In this document: in pieces, positions 32,985 through 42,242 of the stretch
Layout of the letters: the number at the start of each line of letters is the position of its first letter
How positions within the stretch are numbered: the first letter of the stretch is position 1
Source of the DNA: Geranomyces variabilis
Taxonomy: Eukaryota > Chytridiomycota > Chytridiomycetes > Spizellomycetales > Powellomycetaceae
Direction: 5' to 3'
DNA: 64,000 bases
Assembly: GCA_027603065.1 (NCBI GenBank)
Contig: JADGJP010000038.1
Coordinates: forward strand, 167,635-231,634
The notes under the pieces: generated by a model
What the model saw: only the letters and a program-made list of their open reading frames with translations
The model's database searches: none
What the model was told of the DNA's origin: nothing
Made by a program: the position numbers and the translations under genes

Positions 32985-33290
32985 TAGGAACCGCTTTTTG
33001 ATTCAGGGTCGGCTGTGCTCACTCTCAATCATTGAGCAGCAGGACTGCCTTGAATGTTCAAGATCTGACCTGCAGTTTGAGCGTGCGGTCTCTGCCATTG
33101 GGCCATAGAAGGGCTTTTAATTCAGAATCTGCTGTCTGCAACTTGAGCGGTCGCTTGGCTGATATGAAAGTGCAAGATCTGGTTGATCCTTTGAGAGTGC
33201 GCGGTAAACTCATTGTGCCGTAGAAGCGGATTGTTTTTGCGAGATCTGGTTGGCAATACTATCTCATACGTGCGCTCTTGCCGGTAACTC
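32985..33290 (-). repeat. Second block of tRNA-Arg-derived repeats
   Basis: CATTGGGCCATAGAAGGGC, GATTCAGGGTC, AATTCAGAATCTGCTGTCTG and CATTGTGCCGTAGAAGCGG match units of the array at 31038-31600, in the same orientation but more diverged. Confidence 0.6.
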
Positions 33291-33739
33291 GTTGTTTTCC
33301 ACCGTCGGGTCGGCCACATGGCTGCCATGGGATGGAGAACATACCTATCCTTGGACCGCGGCGGCGTGCGTTCTGCACTCATCGGGCCAAACGAGTGGCT
33401 GGTGATAAACTTATGTGGTTGCTGCATCCCGCCGCGTGCGCTCTAACAAATTGGGCTTGTCGAGATCGTTGAACAAGGGACACGCTGTCGCGTCAGTCAG
33501 AATGACGACCGCCCGCCCGCCATTTTCTTGGGAATCGGCCCGCTTGACCATCATCTCGTCTCACATCGCATGTAGCTGGAACACTGTAACCCACCACGTG
33601 CATCTTTGTAGACACTCCATCATATAAGAGAGAGTGCAAACGCCGTATGTAAATACCTTTGCGCTTCAGGACACCTCGGTCACTCGAGCCAGGCGCGGAT
33701 GAGTCATTTCCCACAATTATTGTACTTTTTTTGGTCTTC
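33291..33739. other. Spacer, no supported gene
   Basis: Frames on both strands are short. The minus frame 33493-33846 is an accident of the palindrome that follows. Nothing else was recognised. Confidence 0.35.
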
Positions 33740-33780
33740 GGAAAAAGCGACTGGACGGACTCCGTCCAGTCGCTTTTTCC
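33740..33780. repeat. Perfect 20-bp inverted repeat (palindrome)
   Basis: Arms GGAAAAAGCGACTGGACGGA and TCCGTCCAGTCGCTTTTTCC are exact reverse complements with a single C between them. It lies about 60 bp beyond the stop of the cyclin-like gene, entering from the far side. It could form a cruciform, or a strong hairpin in a transcript. Confidence 0.9.
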
Positions 33781-33842
33781 CGCAGTTGTTCGGAATGCAA
33801 AGCCCCGTAGAGACGCATTCCTAGTCACCTGCTTTTTGGCAT

Positions 33843-34789
33843 TCATGGAGAGTGCGCCGTTGGATCCTTACCAGCATAGTAGTTATCTACCATACCAGCA
33901 GGCAAGGGGTAGAGTGACCTAAGAGACGAGGCGGGTTCAACGGACGCTACTCGTATCAGAGTCACTGCAGGAACGCCCAATTCCTTTTTCCCCCATCCGC
34001 AGGCAGCACCCATCTTCCACTTCCGCCCGAGCACATTCGCCGCAGCTTTCACCGCCACTGCCGCAACGAACTTAACATCCATACCGTAATAGCATGGGTG
34101 GCTAAGTGTCACGAAGAGCAGATATTCCGCAACTGCCAAGTGCTGGCAATCAAGAGAAAGGTTCTCCTGAAGGCGATCTAGAGCCTCAAAGAGGTGCGGG
34201 TGACAAAAGTCACCCTCTAGAGCGCCGCAAGCGTTCACCTCGAGTTCTTCCATACCAGAAAGTGCGCACCCAGTCATCTCACAAAATTGACCGGTCGTGT
34301 AGACTGCCAGCGCTCCCTCGTCCATCTTGATAGCAAGACGGAGCGCGGTTGCCGACAGCTGGCGCACATCCTGGGGGCTTGAAAGGTCGAGGTAGCTCAG
34401 CCTCTCGTTACCGGTGGCAGCACAGTCGAGCAGCCTGTCAAACAGGCTGGCCGCAAGCGACAAAGTCGTCTTGTGGTAGTTCTCGCCTGCGCAGTTACGA
34501 GCACTGAGCTGAAAGCCCGCTAAGAGGTCCATCCCGTCTGCACGAGCGGACCAAACTTCCACTCCCCCGCGATTGTCGAGAACGACGCCCGCAGGAGTAG
34601 TTGGAGAGTCCTGAGGGAAAGGGCGAGAAGGCAAAGAAAGGTTAGGGAATGCCGATCCCATCGCGTCGCGGATGCCGAAAACGCGCGCAGATGCAAGCGT
34701 GGGCCACTTACGAGTTTGCGTTCAACTTCACCGTCGTTTTTGGCGGAGCGCCGGATGTTGGCCTTAGCGGTGTTATTGAAGCGAGTCAT
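33843..34789 (-). CDS. Divergent cyclin-like protein
   Basis: Two exons. The first (34789 to about 34711) reads MTRFNNTAKANIRRSAKNDG and ends at GTAAGTGG. The second starts after CCCTCAG (34612) and ends at 33843, giving about 275 residues. The pattern follows a cyclin N-box: GMDLLAGFQLSA, then TLSLAASLFDRLLDCA, VRQLSATALRLAIKMDEG, and FCEMTGCALSGMEELEVNAC. A second helical repeat follows: LAVAEYLLFVTLSHPCYYGM and KFVAAVAVKAAANVLGRKW. These match the positions of L-A-x-x-L-x-D-R, L-L-G-x-x-x-L-x-x-A-S-K and M-E-x-x-x-L in A/B-type cyclins, though identity is low. It would bind a CDK if real. Assignment is by pattern only. Confidence 0.6.
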
Positions 34790-35132
34790 CTTTCAGTTTC
34801 TTTTTACGGAGAACGTTCAGATGAGGGCCTGAATGAGATCCAGGTGAGGAAAACAAGATGGGCGAGCGGCGCGTCTGCCTGGCTTGATGGATCGCCCCCC
34901 GCCCCAGCGGCTTGTTGCCATGGCAGCAACGCTGTGCAGTCGACGCGTAATTAATTAGCTGCGCGCCGGGCCTGTTTATTAATTGCTGCTGACATGAGCG
35001 CGCGCGACGCGTCGGTGTCTACGCACGCAACATATACCCACTGCACACACGAGGACCCGAGCAGGCACGGCCGGGGCCTTCCACACTGCAAAGCCAAACC
35101 CAACGCTGCGTGCACCACGGAAAGGAAATTCG
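34790..35132. other. Divergent promoter region
   Basis: Spacer between the cyclin-like gene (minus) and the tandem-exon gene (plus). It includes TTAATTAATTAGC and TTATTAATTG tracts near 34950-34985. No gene was called. Confidence 0.4.
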
Positions 35133-35140
35133 CATAAAAG
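35133..35140 (+). promoter_or_regulatory. TATA-like element (CATAAAAG)
   Basis: CGCATAAAAGGCGAA lies about 55 bp before the ATG at 35191, a spacing like that of the TATA box at 17388. The sequences share AAAAGGCGA. Confidence 0.45.
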
Positions 35141-35190
35141 GCGAACCCGCTCGCCCCCCCGCCCGCTCAACTCTTCATCTACTTTCCGCC

Positions 35191-36602
35191 ATGCCCTCCC
35201 TCTTCCCATCCCACGGTAAGACTCGCCCTTGCCTCGCTCCCCTCCCCACTTCCTTCCCTCTTCAATGCGCCTTTCCGCTATCCCTTGCACCGAGTCATCT
35301 CCCGACTAATCCGCCTCTCTTTTTTTTCTGCACAACACACGCGTCGCCATGCAAGCCGCCACCCAAGCCCAGAAGGCAGTTGCACTTACCCAATAGCTTG
35401 GGATGGTCATATCTGACGTGCGCACGGACTTCCTCGGGAGAAATCCTTGTGGGAAGAACTCCACTATGTAGTCAGGCCAGACCTTGTGAACAGTTTGTCG
35501 TAATCGTAAGTCCTTCGTACTTCGACAACTCGACAACTCGACAACTCGACAGCTCGACGACGACAACTCGACGACAACTCGACAACTCGACAGCAAGCCG
35601 CCCAAGCCCATATGGCAGTTGCACTTACCCAGTAGCTTGGGATGGTCCTATCTGACGTGCGCACGGACTTCCTCGGGAGAAATCCTTGTGGGAAGAACTC
35701 CACTATGTAGTCAGGCCAGACCTTGTGAAAAGTTTGTCGTAATCGTAAGTCCTTCGTCCTTCGACAACTCTCCGCCATCCCTTCTCCTCATCAATCGGTA
35801 AGACTCGCCCTTGCCTCGCTCCCCCCACTGCTCCCCTCGTCAATGCGCCTTTCCGCTATCCTACGCAATCAGACATTTCGTGACTAATCCGCCTCTCGCG
35901 TTGCCTTTTTTTCTGCACAACACACGCGTCGCCGTGCAAGCCGCCACCCAAGCCCAGAAGGCAGTTGCACTTACCCAGTAGCTTGGGATGGTCCTATCTG
36001 ACGTGCGCACGGACTTCCTCGGGAGAAATCCTTGTGGGAAGAACTCCACTATGTAGTCAGGCCAGACCTTGTGAACAGTTCGTCAATTGTAAGTCCTTCG
36101 TCCTTCAACAACTCGACAACTCGACAACTCGACAACTCGACATCTCGACATCTCGACATCTCGACAACTCGACAACTGGCTATCAGCTCCGATCGATAAG
36201 GAGTCAGGTGAGTTTGTGTTTTCCAGTTCATTGGCTCTTTTCGCAAGTTAAACTTGTTGCTGACTCCTTCCATCTCGACCAACAGTAGCCCGCAGCAAGC
36301 CGCCACTCAAGCTTCGACAACTCGACAACTGGCTATCAGCTCCGATCGATAAGGAGTCAGGTGAGTTTGTGTTCTCCAATTCATTAGCCCTTTTCGGAAG
36401 TCAAGCTTGTCGCTTACTCCTTCCATCTCCACCAACAGTAGCCCGCAGCAAGCCCGACATTCGACAACAATCACCACCCGCTACCAGCTCTGCTTTACAG
36501 GAAATCAGGTGGGTTTCATACTGTCAGTCAGCCCTTTCATCACGGCAACTTTGTCTGACTTCATTCGTCTTTTCCAGTAGTAGCCAAGTCGTGCGACCGT
36601 GA
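35191..36602 (+). CDS. Unknown protein from tandemly duplicated exon-intron units
   Basis: The ATG at 35191 (MPSLFPSHG) runs 25 bases to a consensus donor. The 3' part can be read cleanly: an exon ending LDNWLSAPIDKES at 36207, intron 36208-36285, an exon starting V-A-R-S-K-P and again ending LDNWLSAPIDKES at 36360, intron 36361-36438, an exon V-A-R-S-K-P-D-I-R-Q-Q ending at 36508, intron 36509-36577, then S-S-S-Q-V-V-R-P and TGA at 36600. The middle (35216-36100) holds three near-copies of a block with CCGCCACCCAAGCCCAGAAG, GGACTTCCTCGGGAGAAATC and GTAAGTCC donors, separated by CGACAACTC 9-mer arrays. I could not settle the frame there. No family. The opposite strand is also open in the blocks, so direction rests on the ATG, the TATA-like site and the intron phases. 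Confidence 0.5.
35335..36100 (+). repeat. Three direct repeats plus CGACAACTC 9-mer arrays
   Basis: Block copies at about 35335-35515, 35592-35760 and 35930-36090 are more than 90% alike over 130 bp or more. Copies 1 and 3 also share the preceding intron (GTAAGACTCGCCCTTGCCTC at 35216 and 35799). Arrays of the 9-bp word CGACAACTC follow copies 1 and 3. Confidence 0.9.
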
Positions 36603-38990
36603 CTTCAAACGGGAGGGTACCCTTAGGACGACGGGGTGCCAATGCAGCTATGCCGGTCCCAAGCCCGGAACACCTTCGGGTGGACGTCAGAGGGGCACCC
36701 CTAGTTCTTAAACTTGTACTTCTTATAAAATATATATTATTTCCAAAAAAAATACTTCTCATGCCCGTTTGTCTAAAAGACCGTTACCCATGCCAATGAT
36801 TCAAGCTAAATTCCGCGGGCCCTGCACCAGCAGGTTGAACGCACAAACCACGTCTCACTTTTTTGACAGCGCAAGATCGCTTCGCGTTGTCCACGCCAAC
36901 TGGTGTCTCATACTCGCTGTCCATCAAGAACAACAAGCCAACCCCGTAATGCATGGGGTTTTAGCAGCTTCGCTATGGTACTAACTCTCCCTCTTTGTAA
37001 GTCGCCCCAACGCCATTGGCTTCCCGCCCTGCGCAGTTTGCTGAACAACAAAGGGCCCTGCACGCGCTGGCACTGTGCTTTAAATCATTTGCCTTCCTGT
37101 CTCCGTGAGTGCTTGTGCATGTACATCTGTATCCCACAGTCGTTGTAGTAGAATATGCAATATGCAATTTCAAGAGGCAGCTTCTGATTAAAAATGAGGT
37201 CAAGTGCAATAACACCAACGTCTTCTGTTTTTTTTCTAAATAGAATGGCGAACGCTGTCGAAAAGCGAGAGACAGCCTGCCAGCCGTTGTCAAGAAACTC
37301 CGTTGCTTTCCTCATTCCCGACGGCGTGGTCGGATATAGCTGAGTCCATGTCATTGAGCTAACCCCTAAATTTGTCTTAACACGGATTTGGTCAGTGGTT
37401 GTGGGTGATGCGAGGTCCGGAGAAATGAGGAAGTCGCTGGGCGAGTACGTGACTCTGACTCACACAATCATATTTCCTTTTCTGGACATATGAGCTGCCG
37501 CAGCAGCCCGAGCGGTTAGCACCGCTTATAAAGACACACCGACTGGGCGAGAGACAGCACTCGCTTGCCGATACTCCTACTTTCCGCTTATCCTGACACC
37601 CAAGGACGCAAGTGTGACGAAGGCCTTTGCGGGCCGATGATGGTCAACAGCAGCTCAACGGTTGCAATCGAAGGTGTTTGCTGAAATTTTGTCGTATACT
37701 AGCGGTCGTCAGCTCTTCAGCCCGAAGTATTAGGCGCACTATAAGCGAAGCCTGGGACGTCCTCGGCTTCGACCGACTAATAAACGTTTGCCTGCCAGTA
37801 TTTCAGATCCCTCATCGCCATTTCTTCCGCCCTCAGCGGCTGTGGGCAGTTGAGGATTGACAGCAGTTCTTTCGTTGCATAGGAAGGTCGCTTCCACGGT
37901 GTTGTACATGTTGAATTTTTGTTGCCCACTACCGGTTTTCAGGTCTTCGGCTGGAAGGCGGCTCACCGGCGTTACCGTTTCATTGAAAGAAGAACACGAA
38001 ATACACGAAAGATAAAGAGTGCGGCCTTTCGTCTTCAAGGTCCCAGTTAAGTGTGGCGAAATGACCCACAAAAGATGGCGGCGTATCGTACCTCATCATC
38101 GAACAGGGTTGTCCACACAAAAATTGCGCGTAGTATTTATTATCCAGCTCGTACACTCTTGAATGGAATTATTGTCTGTGGCGTTGTTGACCTATGTATC
38201 GGTTAAAACGACGCTTTTCTGGCTGCGAGGTTCCGCGAATGGAGAACAGAGTAGCGGCGGTGTCTGGTTTTCAATTATTATCACGGTTGATCCTGATGCC
38301 TTTTACGAGTTGTAAAGCAGTAACGTCCCCACCATGCGTATGCCACACCATATTTGCTCGCGTGCGCAGCTGGAGCGGAGCTGCATATATTGGCATGTTT
38401 GGCATGTATGTTAGCGCCAATGGTTTGCCGCGCACGGAGTTGCGCGCTTGGCTAGACGTAAACGGTATGACTTGGTCTGAGGCGAGACCGGAATGGCCTG
38501 CAGCGATAGGCGGCTCCAAAGACATAAAACATCATAGAGTCCCTATATATAACGTGGGAAGTTCCTGTGCAGTCCACCACCAGCCGTGATTGCAACGCAG
38601 AAGTGCGCAAGTCAACAGCGTAATAGACCGTCCAGTTTGCTTTTTCGTATATATAAGACATATTATGTACTTTTGCGTGTGCAGCCAGCACCGTCCCTTT
38701 CCCAAAGGGCATAATTATGTCCGCTATTACTAATAATAAAGTGCGGATGGGCGGCAGCGCGTGGAAGAAGATGATGCGAGCTTAAGTAAGAAGAGACGCG
38801 TGCGAGCTGAAGTAAGAAACGCGTGGAACGCGTGAACAGTGATCTAGTAACAACGGTACTCATAAGCGGCAAACGAAGGCCAAAGCGAAAAAGAAGGAAA
38901 GAACACACGCAGCGCCGACTGACAGCTGTCTGCTGCCGAGCGAAGAAAACAAACAAAGCTAAGTATAAAAAGAGACAGCTCTCGCACCGC
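36603..38990. other. Gene-poor stretch with a few unassigned frames
   Basis: 2.4 kb without a gene I can support. The most protein-like frame is on the minus strand at 37085-37354 (LDNGWQAVSRFSTAFAILFR, then VIALDLIFNQKLPLEIAYCI), possibly one exon of an unknown gene. A 131-codon plus frame at 38194-38589 shows no domain. CCCGAGCGGTTAGCACCGC near 37506 resembles a tRNA D arm, but no tRNA follows. Confidence 0.35.
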
Positions 38991-39090
38991 TCCCTCGCTC
39001 TTCTTCCTCGTCCTCACCATCATCCTCGTTCTCGTCTTCCTCCGAATCCTCCTCCTCTTGTTCCTCCTTTTCATCCTACTCCTCCTCCGT

Positions 39091-40063
39091 ATGTCGTCCT
39101 CCCGCCCGCCTAAGCCTCCTGGCCTGCCTGCCCCCGCCACCCCCGCCACAGTCAGGCGGCGTCTTGTGTGCCCCCCGGCACCCCGGCCGCATGCGCCGGG
39201 GAACTCGCCCCGCCCCTGCCTCCCGTAAGTTCTTGGACAGTTTCCCTCTTGTGTATTGGCATTTGAGTCACATGTGCTGACTACGCTTTCGTGACTGGCT
39301 TAGGGCTCCCATGCCGGTCACGCTCCCTCCGCCTCCGGAAAGGAGGGCCGCTGTGCGCATGTGGCGCCTGGCGGAAGCGCGCCGGGCCCGTGTCGCCGCC
39401 AGTCTCGCTGCCCGCGCTGCCGCCGCCACTGCCGCCACCACCACCCCTACCACCACCACCCCCGCGGCCACCACCACCACCATCACCGCGACCACCACGG
39501 CCGCCACCGCAATTACACCCACCACCACAACCATCCCCACCACCACCGCCACCACAACCACCGCCTCCACCACCCCCACCACCACCTCCGCCGCCACCAC
39601 CACCGGCACCACCGCTACCACCCCCACCAGCACCTCCGCCGCCGCCACCACCACCGCCGCCACCGCCACCACCGCCGCTCCCGCCAAGCGGCGGGTTGAC
39701 GAGGAGGACGACGGCTTGCCATGCTCCGTCTCTTGGAAACGCGCGTGAGTGATTGACCCTTATTTTGCTTATGCTTTTGACCATTTTCTAACGTCGTTCT
39801 ACTGTGTGAACACAGACGCCGCGAGTGAAGCCACCACAGAGGAGCACGCCGCTATGGAACAGCAGATCCTGGCCAGCGAGCACGCCATGAGCCAGGGCCA
39901 GATGGTTGAGCATTCTGTCGTGGACAATGTCGCCATGTTTTCCGCAGCCGACCACGTTTTCTTCATGCCGCGCTCGGATTCGGAACAGCAGGTGTCACGA
40001 TACCAGCAGCAGCAACAGCAGCAGCAAGGGTGGGGGGGTGAGGAACGGGTGTTTTTTTTTTAA
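39091..40063 (+). CDS. Modular low-complexity protein, family member A
   Basis: Exon 1 (39091-39224) starts MSSSRPPKPPGLPAPATPAT. Exon 2 (39304-39744) is a long CCACC-type repeat, read either as Thr/Ala-rich (ending EEDDGLPCSVSWKRA) or proline-rich in another frame. Exon 3 (39816-40063) reads EATTEEHAAMEQQILASEHA, VDNVAMFSAADHVFFMP and a glutamine run before TAA. The intron phases favour the proline-rich frame of exon 2 running into exon 3, but the Ala/Thr frame joins exon 1 better, so the reading is unsettled. Introns 39225-39303 and 39745-39815 recur in the inverted relative at 42-44.7 kb. Function unknown. Exon 3's composition suggests a regulatory or nuclear protein. Confidence 0.5.
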
Positions 40064-40347
40064 AAATATATATTTTTTTTCACCCAACTTATTGTACTTT
40101 GGTCTATAATGCGGTTGCCCGCACGCACCGTGCGCCGTTGGGGGAAATGTGAAGCGGCGACGGCCAGAGTCTCGAAAAAAATGTTCCGAAACAACGCAGC
40201 TCCCTCTCTCTCATATTTCCCGCATAATGTGCGAGGAGCTGAGGCAGCGAAGCGACCAAAGGGAGACGCGCAAACTAAGGCGCATGCCTGGCGCTCGCGA
40301 GGGTCCGAAGCAGAGAGTGGGAAGGTAGTTCCAACTCGTACTCTTTC

Positions 40348-41740
40348 CTACTCCATCTTGCTTCCCACGGCCGCAGTAGCAGCAGTCGCACAGGCATTCT
40401 TCTTTTTCTCCACAACCATCTTGCGACCGCGCTTGTGGTCCTCATAGTCGCGGCCAACGCGCGACTGCGGGCCGACTTCCTTGTTAAAGATAAAGCGCAC
40501 GTGGACCATAACCCACGACGTGTGGTATCCGAGCGTGTTGTAAAACTCGGGCGCAATTGCGCGGATGGAAGGGAGCTTAGACCATGCGACCTGGAAATGT
40601 TGGGAAAGGTAAAGGATAATGACATTAGAAACCAAGCCCGTAACGTACGTCCTAACACTCCGTCGTTTTCTCAACCGTGGCGCCTACCTTGGTAAAATCA
40701 TGGTGCTCGTTGTGGTATCCTATGTTCATAAACAAGTAGTTCAAACAGCCATAATAACTGTATGTCTCCTGCCCGTCATCAAAGGTAAAGTGCTCCTGGA
40801 TAAAATGCGCCGCCGCAGGGTGCACGCCGTATCCAAACCACAGCGAGAAAAACAGATATCCTAGGCCTCTCCATCCGCACGTGTGGACAACCACAATGTC
40901 GACCAAGACGGAAAAAATGACATTGTAGATTTCCCACGCGGAGGGACGCTTCTGTTGCGCTGCGCCGCGCACGACGTACATCAGCGGGTAGAAGAAAAGG
41001 AAAGTAAATTTGGCGAGTGGGTTAGATTTGATGAGCTTGACTTCCCAGTCGAGCGGCAAGTCGGGGTCGCGGCCAATGACTCCCTGGTACGCATGATGCT
41101 CGAGATGGTACCGGCGGAAAGAAGAGAAAATCGGCACCGGGATGCCCGCGTTAGCGAGCAGGCCGACGGCGCGGTTGATGGCTAGTGTTTCGCCACAAAG
41201 ATTGTGAGTCGCTTCGTGGATAATGACGCCAAAAACCTGGGTGAACGACGCGCCAACAACGTAGATGGTGAGGAGGAAAAGCCAGGTGCTGTCGGTGTTG
41301 ATGCGGCCAAAGTAGTAGGCGAGCGCAAACTGGGCGGATGCCGCGACGAGAGCGACATACTTGGTCAGCGGTTCGTAACCATACAGCTGTTTAATGTCGG
41401 GGTGAGCGTCTAGGATGGCGTGCTTGCGCTTAATATGCGGCTCGTCGAGATCGTCCATGGCGATATCATCGTGAACATGCGGGATGGAGCGGGCCCAGTC
41501 GCCAAGATACAGCGGATGCCGAGGGTCGGGCTCGCCGGTAACGTGCTCGGCCGACGGCGAGACCGCCGAGACAGCGCCGGCGGCAGGTGTAGCTTTCGCC
41601 GCAGTCTCCGAGAGATGCGGGGTAGTTGTCGCGGCCCCTGCTACCTCGTCTTCCACGGGAGTCCCCTTTACACGGCTACGCAGACCCATTGTTGTGGTGT
41701 CGACGCCGGAGGGTGTCACAGCCGTCGCGGTGCCCATCAT
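40348..41740 (-). CDS. DES1: Sphingolipid delta-4 desaturase (DES1/DEGS)
   Basis: ER membrane di-iron enzyme that inserts the 4,5-trans double bond of dihydroceramide to make ceramide. Two exons (41740-40688 and 40590-40348) give about 432 residues. An 80-100 residue variable N-terminal extension precedes the domain start (HPLYLGDWARSIPH, then ILDAHPDIKQLYGYEP). Histidine boxes: HEATHN, HLEHH and HNEHH, all intact. FGVIIHEATHNLCG, DPDLPLDWEVKLI and GYLFFSLWFGYGVHPAAAHF with FIQEHFTF are typical of the DES1 family. Several membrane helices surround these. The C-terminal exon carries APEFYNTLGYHTSWVMVHVR, also conserved. The C-terminal tail is lysine-rich. The extended N-terminus is typical of fungal members. 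Confidence 0.93.
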
Positions 41741-42242
41741 TGTTAACGAGTGAGTAAGAAAATGGAGCGACGCGGGAGTCGACGGAAGAAAGAGACTGGC
41801 AGAGGGTAGAGGAGGAGAACAGGGAGGGACGGACGACGAGAAGTAGCAGCGGCGCCGCGGGTCGGGCTGCTAATGACAAAGCGGATGGCGCAAACGGCTA
41901 CGGCAGACAGACCGTGACGGGGAAAAACAAAAGCAAAAAAAGCGCGAGAACAAAGCATCAATTTTTGCAAACACCAACCCTTAAACGTATTCAATAATGA
42001 GACGAACGGTACATTATTTCAAGAATGTCTATACACGGAAACGCAACATATCTCAAGAAGGAAACCGAGAAGGGGAATGGCGGCTTCAGCTTTGTTCTTA
42101 AGCAGGTCTCGACTGTGACGCCCGGAAAAGGTCGAGCTGTAAATGCGCCAGTACCCACCTCGCACTCAAGACGACCCTACACCGACACATCTCGCCAAGC
42201 TCATAGCATACCGCTCGGTGCCTCCTGATCCGTGGCGCCTGT
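41741..42242. other. 5' flank of the desaturase gene
   Basis: Promoter and 5' UTR region of the desaturase gene. No TATA box or other gene recognised. Confidence 0.4.

Noticed and set aside
37500-37560. tRNA-like D-arm sequence CCCGAGCGGTTAGCACC.
   Set aside because: No anticodon arm or T arm follows in the expected distance.
39291-39752. A 150-residue polyproline or poly-threonine protein as a stand-alone gene.
   Set aside because: The frame is open on both strands because of a CCACC-type repeat; it is one exon of a larger modular gene and the true frame is unsettled.
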